Below are positions 1-13,200 of a stretch of 64,000 bases of DNA, one piece after another. The position numbers and the translations under genes are program-made. The DNA comes from Latrodectus hesperus (taxonomy: Eukaryota; Arthropoda; Arachnida; Araneae; Theridiidae). How positions within the stretch are numbered: position 1 is the stretch's first letter; each line of letters opens with the position of its first letter. The DNA lies in NCBI GenBank assembly GCA_037975125.1, contig CM075850.1, positions 130,548,181 to 130,612,180 on the forward strand, given 5' to 3'. The notes beneath the pieces were generated by a model. The model saw only the letters and a list, made by a program, of their open reading frames with translations, had not been told where the DNA came from and made no database searches.

Positions 1-3000
1 CAAACAGGACTTACAAAACATTTTTTTCAAAATTGCATACAAGTAGTATCAACCATCAGAAAGCTGCGAATAATAGTGAAATGGAAATTCTTTTTATAGA
101 GGAAGTATTGTTCAAATACATCAGAATTATTTTTATTTTTTGAAATAGGTAAGTTTTTTTCCAAAGTCACGGTGCTGTTGCTATATCTGAACAATTTCTG
201 CAGGTGTTGTTTTTCTATGTGCTTACTCTTCACAAGTATGAAGTTTACGCGATTGTGTGTGTGCTTTGTTAGCAAAATATTTAACCAATTTGCCAATAAG
301 AATTTCTCTCAATTTTTGTCACAAAATTATGCCAAAAACAATAGAAAATTGTATTAATTAAATTTGCAGACGCTGTGAATTTTAGTTTAAAAAAATATCA
401 CATTCAAAAGATAAAATGGAATTTTATTGCATTGATTATAATTTATTCTTGTTTTTAATCAAGGGAGATTTAAATTTTTGTTGAAGTTATTTTCCAATGA
501 TAATGTATATTTGAATGAATGAAATTAAAATCTGAAACAAAGATTTAATATATTTATAAATAATCGAGGAAATTTAATTTATCTCTAATTTGAAAAAAGG
601 GAGAAATTTAATATTTCCACAAATTAAAATATTCATTTCGTTGAACCTAAATTTACGCAAATTTAATTTCACCATGTTAAGAGAGACAAATTTTTTAAAA
701 TGGTCTTTGTGCACTTTTGAATTACAGCTCTTATTTCCTGGACCATTTTTCATAAATGAAATCAAGTGTTTCACACAATTGTTATTTTTTAAACATTACT
801 CAATCCAGAACATTAAATTGAAAAATCGTATATTTAATTGCAATATCTCGACGCTTCAATTAAATAGGAACGAAACAGAGTGGAGATGGCGATTGTACGG
901 ACCGCATATTCAAAATGTATTCCAGAACATTGTAATTAGCCTATAAATACTCATATGTCACTAGTTTATTTCCAATCGCTGTTATATGAATGGTTATCCG
1001 TCTAGACTCCAGTTTTACAGTCCCTAGATTCTGTTTCCATCTCGATCGTGGATGTTTCTAGTAATTTAGTATCTACCTTAAGATTTAGATCCAAGACGAA
1101 TCAATCTTTGTGTACAAAAAGCAACTGCTGAGCGACAGCACCACCAAACAAAATTCAACTGCGTGCGAAGAGGAGGAATGTTGTATTTCTGCGTTCTTGA
1201 ATCACTGCTATCGAGGGAGTAAATGATAGTTTTCTGAACTTTCTGCCTTGCGATTTGTGAATACAGCCAACTAACTATTAATGAAACATTCTTCCTACAG
1301 ACTTTCCGTCGAATTGTGCTATTGTTTATGGCAGTATTATCTTAAGGCTTTCTTCTGCTTGTTACATTTACACTACTGAAGTTTATTGCTTCATCTATGT
1401 TTAAGGTATATTTTTATCAGCTGAAAATGTTTAATTGTAGCTAAACGACATATCAATCCAAGCAACTTTTAAAAGATATTTATGTTTTAACTGTTGAGTG
1501 ATTAATGAAGTCAATTGCTCACTAGATGGCGCTTTTGCATTTGGTATTTGTCATGAGATCAATCCCAAGCTTAGATTATTTACATTATTTGTCTATATTG
1601 TTATTTGAATTTTATAAACGTGTCCAATTTAATTTTATCCAGCAATTTGATAGCATTTTTAAATTTTACAATGTCACATTTAATAAGTAAGCCGTTTATT
1701 ATAATTAATTTTTTAGATTTTTCAATCTTTTATGTTTGAATGAGCTAAATTTTCGCAAATGGGAAAATTAATGTTCTGACGTACAAATTAAAAGGAGTTT
1801 TATTATGCCGAGAGAATTATTTTATGTGAACTGACAAAATATAATAGAGCAACTTATATTAAATCATCGACAGCTGCCACATTTTTTGCCAAAATAACCG
1901 CGTAGTCGCTATTTAATTTTAATAGAAAGTGAAATGTTTTTATGGAAAGCATTTGAAACAAAATGGCGAACAAATTGAATACAAATGGACAAAATTGAAA
2001 AGCAATAGCGCAGAACTGCTTGCAAATGCATACTCGGCATGCGATTTTGAAGTCATAAGACTTTGAATCAACTGTGTAAATATACCAATTCTACATTTAT
2101 TGTAATATTTTACAAAAGCAGCGTCGGTGTCAGAACGTTTCAAAAGAAAATGTGCTATTATTCAAACAGACATTTCACTTTACATCAAAATTGCACATTT
2201 CTTCCCCAATTGTGGGCTTTATAATTTTATATTATTGGTGTTAGGAATTCGGCTTGTTGCTGTGCCTGTTCCAACAGGGGTATATGCATGGTAATTTATC
2301 TCGGCATTGTGTGACCCATCGTTTTAAAGTTTCTTGAAATTAATTCTACGGATACCAATTTTAATTCTTTCTATGCTTTATCACTTCATTGGACCGCTCG
2401 TCAACTAATGACGAAGGTGCAGAAGACGAATGTTTGGGTAAAATAATAATTTTATAAGCTTTCGTATTTTAAATAAAATAATTACAGTGTTCTACTGTAG
2501 CCATTATTAAAGAGATAGTATTTCATTTATCAAAAATATTTTTTTGCAATGAAAAAAAGTATGAAACATTGGTAGCATTCTTTTAAAGTAATTAAATTTA
2601 CAAGTATCCGGGCTGAGCTGTTTAGCTGAATGGTAAACTATTTTAATATAAAGATCATGCTTACGATTCTCGCCTGTACTCAAGTGTTTCAACCCGTGGT
2701 ACCTTGTGATATTGTTTCTAGTGAACAAAAATTGAGCAGTGTTAAACTTTTAAATACCGAAATTTTCATGGAATAATTTTAGAGTAGACCTGAATGCAGG
2801 TAGTTTTCTGTTTGCTCAATAGAAATTAGATGCTTCATCGCTGCTTTAGAAATTTCAGTCTAAACTAGAACACTATTAATTACAATAATGTTGAAGATTA
2901 AGAAACAACAGTTTTTTTCATCACTGAATATATATTTCTTCAATGCCTACAAATTCATGATTCTCTAGGTGTCTAATGATTTTAGGTTGAACGTATTATC

Positions 3001-3995
3001 TTTCGAATAATGTTATCAAAAAAAGTATAATTTTATGAAAATGTAACAGAGCTTATATTTGAGTGCATTTTCATTAAAGTTGAGATTTTTTATTGTTTTT
3101 ACCGTTTTCAATTTAATATTTATAATGTTAGAATTTTAGTTTCCAAAAATTTACTTTGATGATAAAACAGGAATGAAACTTTTAAAGGCCTGAATTTCGG
3201 CTGCCTTTTTAAAACACATTTTTCTTAAAATAACTCCATTTTTTGTATATCTGGATTTATATTGTACCAATTACTGCAATAATACGTGATTAAATGTAAT
3301 TTAAAAGCGTGAAACAACAGTATTTTTGTCACTAACTTCAAGACTACACGATGACTTGCATTTTGCGAGGAATATTTTGCTTACATTTTACGAAATACAT
3401 TCGTGTAAAATTATGAATAATTCTTCCACATCAACAAGGACAGTTAAAATATAATGAGGGTTTTCACACGCAAGCACTATTAAACCTAGAATACTACCGA
3501 CCGTAACGGATGATTATCGCTCTGTTTTTATATTCAAAAGTTCGTGAATTCAATTCCAACCTTTTGTGAAGTTGTCTGTGGTGACTCGGAATCCGTTTTT
3601 AAGTGTCACCCTTAATTGAATAAGTCTTGTGCCTAAAGTACCCTTACAGCGACAAAATCAACTCTCATGTGCAAAAAATGTCTGTTGAGTAACCGAATCA
3701 AAGTAAAATCAGAGCCAACATGAATATAACTAAATTATAGTTTTACATTTTATTCAAGCCAAAAACTGAATAATTATTATGGGATTCATTTCAACTGCTT
3801 TTAGTTTTGAGTGCCTACACGAACGTGGTTGCTTATCATTACGTAGCAGACGGTCTAAAACTGTTAAAATATTTTAACATCCGTCACAGATCTCTTAGCG
3901 GATGGATTTTCAATAGATAGGACGTATTTACACATTGCAACGAAAAAGTCTGGAAAACACCCTACCATAAGCACTGAAGTTGAAGTAATACTATT

Positions 3996-5179
3996 CAGAA
4001 CCTGACTAAGGTAGGGGCATACGGGGCAGTTGCCCCCATGCTCCCACATCCAAGGGATGGGCTCCAAATCCAATAAAAAATTTATTTTATGTTTTCTTTA
4101 ATGAACTTTTTTAAATATCAGTGCAGTGTAAAATCCGTTAGTTTTATTTATGTTAGCTTCTTTATTAATTTATTGTATGAACATAAAAAAAATCTGTTTC
4201 TCATACACATAGCTTTTTAGGACAGAATTCAGCTAAATTTTCGCAACTACGATGGACAAATTTGGCCAATCAAAAACTGGTGTTTTTACATATCGCAAAA
4301 TGTGATGTTTACAAAAAGCTTTTTTTTTCCTGGAGACTAGACCACTTTTCGTGCGGGGCCCTCTGCCTAAACCCCGAACGCGTCCCTGTTTATTCTGCGC
4401 GACGGATTTTGTCAGACAGCCGCAGTGCACTGCAACATCTCAGTGACTGGTCCTCTATAAAGGATGAAACAAGTCTATCTATTCTCCTGAAATTGAAAAT
4501 GATCTCCCAAGAACATGTTGTACATCTCCAATGGATTCCATCCCTTGTAAATATTAGTGACAATGTGTGAGACCGCGGATCGATTGGCCAAAGAGGGCAG
4601 TGAGGAAGATACGCCCACTGGTTCATCACTTACATATCAGGAACTTTACTCTAATGAAAAATCTAGACTTAATTCAATCTGGCAAATTCCACCAACACAC
4701 CAATGATACTCTGGAACATCTCCTGGAACTCTTCTGGATACAAAATGTGACCGAATATCTCAGACTGCCTTGGCCAGATTCTCAACTGGACATCTAAAAT
4801 GTTTATCGTTTGAACGTGGTACAAAAAAGTATCCCACTTTAATAAAAAATGCTGTGAACATCCAGCCTCACCGAATCAGATTCTGGATTGCGTCGGACTT
4901 TCCCGGGAGGATTTATCCTCAAATCCCTTGCTAGTCATTGACTTTCTAACTGTCAACAATTTAATGGAGTTGATCTGACAAATGTCAGATCTTTAAAGAG
5001 GATAAGCCAACAACAACAAAAAGGTTTTAAGTTCTTGTCATTTTTTTAATGTATCTATAATGAGGTGAAAATTTTAAATACCTCCGTAAAATTCTATTCT
5101 TGATTGCTGAGACAGTGGAGCAGAGGGCACCCTAAAGAAATTTTTGCCCGCAGCCTGAGTTAGCTTGAGTTGGGCCCTG
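3996..5179. mobile_element. hAT-like non-autonomous DNA element, host to a nested LINE relic
   Basis: The left end reads CAGAACCTGACTAAGG and runs into GGGGCATACGGGGCAGTTGC. The right end, read in reverse complement, starts CAGGGCCCAACTC and also leads into a G-rich block, giving imperfect terminal inverted repeats. The flanks ATACTATT (3988-3995) and ATGCCATT (5180-5187) match at 6 of 8 positions, the right size for a decayed hAT target-site duplication. The same left-end sequence recurs at 7705. A retrotransposon fragment (about 4390-5020) sits inside, so this is the older insertion. No transposase remains. Confidence 0.5.
4390..5020 (+). mobile_element. LINE 3' fragment: RNase H relic with terminal hairpin and (CAA)n tail
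   Basis: Broken frames read SDSRSAL, LQWIPS and ADRLAKEGSE in that order. These are the second, third and fourth landmarks of the RNase H domain found in some LINE ORF2 proteins. The frame is shifted between them, with stops, so it is a pseudogene. After the coding relic comes a perfect 8-bp stem (GATCTGAC, 4972-4979, with GTCAGATC, 4984-4991), a GAGGATAAGCC linker, then AACAACAAC at 5009-5017. The element lies within the hAT-like copy 3996-5179. Family assignment beyond an RNase H-bearing LINE is not possible from this fragment. Confidence 0.65.
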
Positions 5180-5249
5180 ATGCCATTGTGATAATACCAC
5201 ACCACAACACAACTAAAAAATATAATACCGCTTTCTATTACCTAGTACT

Positions 5250-5420
5250 GTTGTTGTTGTTGAGCAGTGCGTGAAATCAACTGTGGTTAAATCTTTGAAT
5301 GGTTCGGATTCTCCTTTTAAACGTATGTCCAATTGAATCAAGTTCCGTGAGCAAATTGAAATCATAAAGCGCCAAATATGCGTTTCGAATTTTTCAGTTT
5401 GTGAGTCCGGGCAGGTCCAT
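5250..5420 (-). repeat. Minus-strand (CAA)n-tailed retroelement remnant
   Basis: A TTGTTGTTGTTG run at 5250-5261, read on the minus strand, is a CAACAACAAC tail like the tails of other retroelement fragments in this window. The sequence behind it (through about 5420) is richer in GC than its surroundings. It is open on the minus strand, but no domain is recognisable. Unlike the other tailed copies it shows only a weak CAGT/ACTG pairing before the tail. Its extent is uncertain. Confidence 0.3.
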
Positions 5421-6551
5421 GAAAAATAAACCTCTATACAAAACACTTTCTGCTCATTCATTGCCCATTTTGAGAAATTTAAATTCAATTCATCGTATTT
5501 CATTAAAGCCTCAAATTGTATAAGTACATGAAAATAAATTTTGACTACATTATACCTTTGATAAATCTCGGGAATATACAACTTTGTTAACGTGTTATTT
5601 GAAATTAAGAAATTTTTAAATCATTGAGAGAATTAGAATTACACACTAAATTTGTATGATAAAAATTTATTATTTTTCAAGTACGACATAATTTTTATTT
5701 TAATTATTTCAAATTCTAGAATTATAGTTGTTCAGCTCCTGTTCTTTACCCTTTCTTATAACTTAGAAAAATTATTAATTTTCATGACCACGAGGTCGCA
5801 TGATTCTGAGGCTGCTAAAATATTGATGTGTGAGAGATCTTCTGGGGAAAAGACTTCGGTCTTTCTTTTACTTTTTATGTTTCCATTTGATGTCTATTCT
5901 TATAATTTATTTGTTTTCTCCGCCATTGAAATAAAATAAAGTTGATGTTCAGCCCATAGTATGAAGGTTTTTAGTCAATAAAATTAATGCCTTTTATTAA
6001 TTTTTACAAATCACTGGAAAAATCTTCATGAAATCTGTGATGAATTTTACTCTCTAAATTCACTTTTTGAAGTGTACTCTTGAATTAAAAGTTCGGAAAA
6101 AAGTAGAAGGAAGTGTCTTGATATTGAAGACCTGCCTACAATGTGTTTCATTTAACTTTTGTCTTTCTGTTTCGATAGAAGAAATATTTTCCAGTGTGCA
6201 TTGCAACTTAATTGGGAATGATAGCTCTTGCGTGCAAGCGGAAGATAGATTGATCACCAACTAAGAACTTCGTAAGTTAACTCGGATTTCACAATCTTGT
6301 CACTTGATCGTGACTAGAAATTCATAACATATAAAGAGGTGAGAGGAAAAAAAAAAAAAAAAAACTACAGTCGGATGTCTCCTTCAATCATTGTGAATGA
6401 TAGAATCGAATGCAAAATGACTTCCAAGGTTCTAATGATGATCTTTTGAAATGTTGTGGAAGTTTGAGGTGAATGTTCTGATTCATCTGAAAGACTGTTA
6501 AATGATATTTGAAAGATAAAATAACTTTAAAAAAACAGGATATTTGGTTAA

Positions 6552-7228
6552 CACTTTCGAGAGGAACGCCGCAAATATGCGTCAGCACTAGACTACCTTC
6601 AGAGATTAACGCCGCATCCTTGCATTACGATGAATCCGACGTAGCAAAACGATCAACGCACATTTGCGTCGTTCCTTCTCAACGAAATATTTACTACCAG
6701 AATGGAGTTACTAATCCATGTTTTATTCAAAAAATTGCTCTCGTACACATTAATACTTATCTCTGTGAGGTCCAAAATGGGTTCCGTCAAGTGTTTGAGA
6801 TTTATTGAATTTTCGTGAATGCAAACAGTAAAAAGTTCTAAGGAAAACACATGGTAAAAAGCCTTTTAATTCATTTTGAAGTGGTTGTATGTAGTTTCGA
6901 TTCTATTTTAGGATGCGATTTTATGAGAGATATTATAGCGTGGGTTTTACTTTTAGATTTATTTAGGAATTTTTAGCTACAATAAAATACACAATATATT
7001 TATATTTTTATTATTGAATATCAACTTTTTTAATTAAAATTTTTGTTCTGATTGAAATTGTAACTTTAATCACACATTTATAAGTGGTTCTATTTCTATG
7101 TAAAGTGTATATTTTATCCATTATTGTGTACTTCCCGAAATCGCGTATTAGGCTTAGCGGGAGAAAATGGCCCTGCATCCTGTAAGCACAGTCCGCGTCT
7201 GCTTCCGTGGGCTGACGTCTCGAAAGGG
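6552..7228. mobile_element. piggyBac-like MITE flanked by TTAA
   Basis: TTAA occurs at both edges (6548-6551 and 7229-7232), the target duplicated by piggyBac elements. Immediately inside are CACTTTCGAGA on the left and, in reverse complement, CCCTTTCGAGA on the right, a 10 of 11 terminal inverted repeat. Both ends continue into GC-rich sequence with repeated ACGCCGCA- and GACGC-like motifs, in sharp contrast to the AT-rich middle. There is no transposase frame, so it is non-autonomous or gutted. Confidence 0.5.
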
Positions 7229-7704
7229 TTAAAAATGTTTTTTTAATTATGTTTCATAGCTTCTATGATTTGGTTCACAAAAATATTTAACACAATATTG
7301 TGTTTCATATGCCAGACATAGAGGAAAAACCTAAATATTGATTGTTCATTTAATTTGAAAGATAATTAAGACCCCCTATGTAGACAACCGTTACGATCAC
7401 CACAGTTAAATTCTAATGGAAGGGTTAGCAGAATAATGTATTTAAATCTTTAGAGTGCTATTTATCTGAAATTCCTTTTCAACAGAATTTTACAATATGC
7501 TCTTTTGGAAAGAACCTATGATATGTATTTTAAATCTTTATGACCTATCTGTAGAAATAAGTATATTATATTTGAAAATAATAGCTCGATGCATGATAGT
7601 TACCTGAATTTTTCATAAAATGAAAAGTTTCAAAAACATTTGATTAGTTAGAAAATTTTTAAGTGTGAAGAAAATGTCCAGTTTTTTTCTGCCCACGTGG
7701 ACTT

Positions 7705-7901
7705 CAAAGCCTGATCTGGGCAAGTGCATACGGGGCAGTTGCCCTGGGCCCCACATCAGAGAAATCGAATAAGTTTATTATACGTTGTCAATCGAATAGA
7801 ATTGTTTGCCAAATCGAATTGAGAGTTTAATGTTGTGAAGCCGAAGGGGTCCTCAAAGAAGTTTTTTTGCTCTGAGCCCAGTTAGGCTAAGTCATCCCCT
7901 A
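7705..7901. mobile_element. hAT-like MITE, second copy of the 3996 family
   Basis: The left end shares GCATACGGGGCAGTTGCCC with the element at 3996. The right end contains the same AGTTAG...CCCCT arrangement. Flanks GTGGACTT (7697-7704) and ATGGGCTT (7902-7909) match at 6 of 8 bases, consistent with an aged 8-bp hAT duplication. At 197 bp it is a short internally deleted copy. Confidence 0.45.
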
Positions 7902-8014
7902 ATGGGCTTATTCAATCATAGTCTTGTATTTGATGCTTATTAATATTCATTTGGATTGCCGAGAAACATTTTTTGAGTGAAATTTTTAACTCTTCTGTAT
8001 GGTGTGCAAAATCT

Positions 8015-8075
8015 CTGCCCGATAGTGCAGTGGTAAGTGCTCCGTTTCTGTGAAGTTCCGTGTGGGATCTTAATT
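8015..8075 (+). repeat. Possible decayed tRNA-derived SINE head
   Basis: GATAGTGCAGTGGTAAGTGC resembles a tRNA A-box region and is followed about 20 nt later by a poor B-box-like AGTTCCGTGTGGG. No cloverleaf or tail is evident. It could be chance. Confidence 0.25.
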
Positions 8076-9544
8076 GTTTAATATCTAGAAATGGCGTGAA
8101 ATAATAAAATTTTGATCGCTATTGTAGTTCTTATCACATTTGAAATTTGTTTGTTGATAATATTTTAAGATCTTATACGATTGCTAATGGACCAGCTCTA
8201 ATTTTGATATGTTAATTGCTATTTTTTGTGCACTAAAGTCAAAATTTGAACATTTTTCAGTCACAACACAGTAATAGGTTTCAGTTATTGGGAAAATAAT
8301 TTACCTTTATCTACCTCTAATACATTACATTTTTATCAAAATTTTCAGAGTTTAGTTCACAAAAATATCAACGTCTACAAGAAATGGTAGAAATAATATA
8401 TAATCAAATATTTTCTACATACAAGAAGGAATATATAAAACTAAGTCTGAAGGAACCCCTTTCGCGCGCGCAAACTGTATTTTTTAAACCATATGAAAGC
8501 TAAATGGACGACATTAGTCGTGACGTCATGCAACGTCATGCTTAAAACAGCGTTCTCACTGCCAAACTCTCGAAAATAGTAAAAAAATATTGCTTTTGGT
8601 TCTAAAAGTTTATTGTTCGTTGATATTATAAATTATATGATACTTTTGAATTCTTTAAAGTTGTGCAGGCTTTTTTAACATTTATAAACGAAATAAGATT
8701 ATGAAATTTCAGGTGATTAATATTGAAGAATAAACTTTGACAAATGTACTTTCTTACCTATCATACATAATTTTGTGATGCTCATAGTTCATGTTTCTAT
8801 AAATATTCCAGTTTAATCCAAATTTCGTTTCCAAATTTCGCTTATCTTATTCCCGTATTTGCCATTAACTTTGATCACGATGTTAATCGGGATTTCATAT
8901 ATTACCAGGCAGCAACCTGAACCTCATCGGTTTCAGCGATTTCAAGAATCAATAACAATAGAACTCTAAAAACAAAGAAGCGCTAAATCATTTGAAACGT
9001 ATGTCGTCGAACCGATTTAAGATTTCGATTTAAATCACAAATTACCACTGCCAAAAAATTAATTTGAGACTTGCAGTGCGAACGAGTTATGAAAAATCTG
9101 TTCCCCCCTTTTTTTCAAGGTATTAAAAATTATGAAGTTGACATTAGCAAAGCTTAATGTAAATACGTGTCTCAAGGTGGTAAAATTTAACAAGTTTTAT
9201 AACTGCTTTCCTTAATTTTGAACATAATTAAGTTTGTTTGAGATGAAATATGATCATGTATTGTTAAATTTGGAAAATGTAAAAAGTAGAGTTTAAAATT
9301 TATTTGTAAAGAGAAATAAAAATTCTCTTGGGAAAATTGTATCAATTTTATTAGAGTAAAGTCAAATCCTATGTGACTGTACACCTCTGAAAATTTCTTC
9401 TTAAGTGTACAATTATGACTATTCAGAACTTCTGGATTTATTTTTTAAATCATCATGAGGAAAGAGCAGGATTTACTTACATACGATGACTTTTTTCGGA
9501 TTTTACAGCACTTACCTATATAAATACTAGTAATAACGCGTTGG

Positions 9545-9609
9545 GCGCGATTTTCAAAAATGTCGCCAACTGCGAAATTTAAGAGATTCTTGACCATCAG
9601 CATACGCCA
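9545..9609 (+). repeat. Dispersed repeat core, copy A
   Basis: A segment containing TTTTCAAAAATGTCGCCAA, then GCGAAATTT and ACCATCAGCATACGCCA, recurs in inverted orientation at 55692-55756 with only a few substitutions. It is GC-richer than its flanks. No coding potential or transposon end is recognised. Confidence 0.7.
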
Positions 9610-10200
9610 ACGTGTGTTCATAATAATATTAAAATAAATAATAACTTATATAAAATAAATAATAAATAACTTTGCTTATAGAGAATTTTAAATTTCAATA
9701 ACACAAGTTCAAGTTATTATGATTGTTTAGTACAAAAATTAAATATTCTTTAATATAATTTTGCTTGTATTTCTGTCACATTTAAACTTAATTCTGAAAC
9801 AAAGCACATTTTTTTAACCTATGATTTTATTTAACTGTCTACATTTTGGAAATTACTATGATCCATATATATTTTTATCTGTTACTTCATATGCAATGAC
9901 GAGACATATATACATATGTGCAGTTGAAAATTTCAAAACAAAAATTTTCTATTCGGTAGTTACAAAATTAATATAAATATGCAATCTATAAAAATGTATT
10001 GCTTTTCTAAATTATACAAAAAAAATTATTTACACAAATATGTATGTTTTGTTCAGAAAGCTAATGCCAATTTTGCATGTCTTTCTGTATCTCTCCCATA
10101 ACAAACTTTCTGGATAACCCAATGCATATTTTCATAAATTTCTTAAATAAATGTTTGTTTTAATATTTTAATTTATTTATTTATAAAAATATTTTTTCAG

Positions 10201-13200
10201 GTGCAACACTTTATAACATTGTTGATGTAAATAAAGAAATTTTAGCCCAGCAGTCAAATATTGTGAGTATATTTGTATACTTTTTGGTTTATTATATTTT
10301 GTTTTGCATTATTATAAATTATATATTCTCATTGTGATTGTTTTCTTTGGAGTAACATAAAGAGCTTACATAATTTTTGTGCCTATATTAGAATAAAATT
10401 TAATTGATTTTTAAAATTATATAAAAATAGTTTTAAAACAATTATTTAAATTCTTATTATGAATATTTAAGAATATTTTATATTTGAGTTCAGTATGGAA
10501 GCAATTTATTATTGCATTTAGTTTCTAATAATGTAACTCATTTTATTATAAAATTCATTTAAATCTTAATTTTTACTAAGATGATTTATAGTTTATTAAT
10601 TAATCTGAATTAATGAGATTGAACTATATTTGAATTTAAATGTCAATTTTTTGATAAATTATTTCTGTTTTAGATTAAGAGCTTAGAGTTTGATTTCCTG
10701 GAGCCTATGGAAATAGCTGCTGATAAAGATATTAAACTTGTTGGAGTAAGTTGCTTACATCAATTTTTCAGAAGCAGTTAACTGATATTTAAATTAGTTC
10801 ATAATTAATGTGAACAGTTTGAATGAAATATTTTGGATTTTATTACATATTTATTACAAGTGTGGATTTATTTGAATCACTGGAATATTTTATTATACAA
10901 TCAAAACGTTTTTAATTTGATTTCCTTAGTAATATTTTATTAAATCATATTTGTCTGCATAACATTCAATAATTTCTTAAAATTTTGACCCAATGTATTA
11001 TATTGTGCGTTAAATTGTGTTTATTTTATTCTTATGAAATATATTTTTTCTAGATTTTAATATATGCAAGTGAACTAGAATTCTTGAGACTAAAATCTTT
11101 ATCCATTTGATCTTTATATCTGCTGTTTACAATGTAGTCTGCTTTTTGCTCACTTTCCTTTTTAAATTCTTTTTTCTCTTAAAACTATATTTAATAATAA
11201 AATAATCAATTAAGCAAATTCTTTAAAAATATTTAAAATTTTCACAATACCATCTATTTAACTTTTCCAAGTATATAACAATTTAAGAGACAAAAAATAA
11301 TCAAAATTTCTAATTTCAACTTAAGATATTTAAACTTTTTATGTTCTAAAAATAATTGACAATGTAATTGTACAAAGGTTAACAATTTTTAATGCAATTA
11401 ATTTACAGCTTAGATTTGCAAATTGATTATTTTGTTTTTTATTTGATTGAGGACTTGTCATAAAAACACAAGCATTTACCATAATTCAACAAGACTCTAA
11501 AAATAACTTAACTATTCTGTTTACTTTCCCTTTGGTAATTTTATTTTTTGTTTGAATAGAGGGAACAGAAACGATTTCAACAATTATATAAGGGACGAAG
11601 AGAAGCTTATATGAAATGTGTTTCAACTTTGAAAAAGACAAGAAGAAAAAAGAATATAAATACAGATAAGCAATTATCTGTAAGTAATCTTTGAATATTA
11701 TTTCTAATAGTGACTTAAAGATAATTACTTAAATTATTTAATTTTATAGCACATGAAGATGCTTGAAAGTGCCAAAGAAAGATTAGAAGTATTTTGCAAT
11801 GATAGTTTAAAAGAGGTAAGCTATTTAAAAAGTTTTCGTTTTGGTTGTTATTTTTATATTTATTTGAAAATAGTTTATAATTTCTAGAATAATTGAATGA
11901 AGGACTTAAAACATTTAAATTCTCTCTTGATTTAAATTTCTAAAAATGATTAAATTTCATATTAATAAATTCTTCACTTAATTTTTAATGTATATAAATA
12001 GGAAAATAATTTGATTACAAATTCATGAAAAGCATTTTAGGCTTTTTAAAAAAATCTTACTTTGTCTTACGTAAAATTCTTAGCAATTCAAACTGAATTG
12101 TTTGTGGCTGAATAAACTATAGAATATAATAATACTGAGGCAGTAAGAATTAATGAAACCCATTAAAATGAATATATAGTTATTAATCAAAAATGATCAG
12201 ATGCTAGAAGTATGTATATTATTTTATGTGCCTTGAAATATAATGCCGTAACTAAATTGTAGACAACATTTCATAACTTCTTGGTATATTATTTTTATCT
12301 GTTATAAACTGGATATAAGCTCTTTTGAAATTTTTATGACATTTGAAACTTTTTTCTATTTTTAAATTAAATTTTATTAAGAAATTGGAAATGTTTTCAT
12401 ATTTAATAGCTTTAAAATGTTGAGTTTTCATCCTTTGTTATATTATTTTTAGGCCATTATTCAAGAAAGAGTTATGTATGGTACTGTCTTGGAACGTCAG
12501 TGTGCATTGAATCGCCAATTTTTAATCTATCATACCAAAGTAATTTCTTGAAATTTTTATGATATTAATGTTTATAGTTCATAAGTAAAATTAATGATTT
12601 TATAAGTGTGGCTTGTACTCATGCATAGAAGAATAAAACTTTATTACACATAAGATTCTTCATTGGCTTATAAATGCAAGATTCTATTGAGAAGAAAAAA
12701 GAAAATTTCGATATTAAACTTTTTCTTAAGCTTTCAAGAAGATAGAATAATTTTTTCATTAGTGAGATACTAGGAATTCATACATAAAAAATCTTACAGA
12801 AATTAATAAGAATGTTTGTTTTCCTTATAAGATGTGAGTAATGTATGTTGTATAATTTTGATGTAAATAATTTAGAACCTATAGGTAATTTTTAACAGAC
12901 TGCTGTTACTTAATGATAGGAAGTTGAGTTTATTGTCAATTATTAAATTTATCCCATACAGTATATATTTTAGTTTTGTAGTTAATCTATTATTGTATTT
13001 AGCTGTTATTGTGTGTGTTTGTAAGTAACTTTGAGTAAATTTATTTATAGAATTTATGAATATTTAAAATAAGGACATTCTATTAAAAAGAATTCTTAAC
13101 TGAAATAAACAGATGAATTTACCAAATAAACTTTCATTGAAATCCAGAATCTATTTTCTATAAAACTATTTTCTTCTAAAGATTATATTTACACAACAGT

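Larger units (their letters stand above)
1..10200. other. Gene-poor AT-rich stretch upstream of the first visible IRSp53 exon
   Basis: No exon is recognisable here. The open frames present are short, AT-driven and lack domain-like composition. The 5' exons of IRSp53, which should encode the start of its IMD domain, were looked for and not found, so this is probably either a long first intron or the edge of one. Recognisable repeats inside are a hAT-like element holding a LINE relic (3996-5179), a second hAT-like copy (7705-7901), a piggyBac-like element (6552-7228), a (CAA)n-tailed remnant (about 5250-5420, minus) and a dispersed repeat core (9545-9609). Confidence 0.6.

Noticed and set aside
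590..946. 118-codon plus-strand open frame
   Set aside because: Phe/Asn/Ile-rich composition typical of random AT-rich DNA; no domain and no splice or gene context.
5213..5581. 122-codon minus-strand open frame
   Set aside because: Overlaps a (TTG)n retroelement tail, has no recognisable domain and AT-driven composition.
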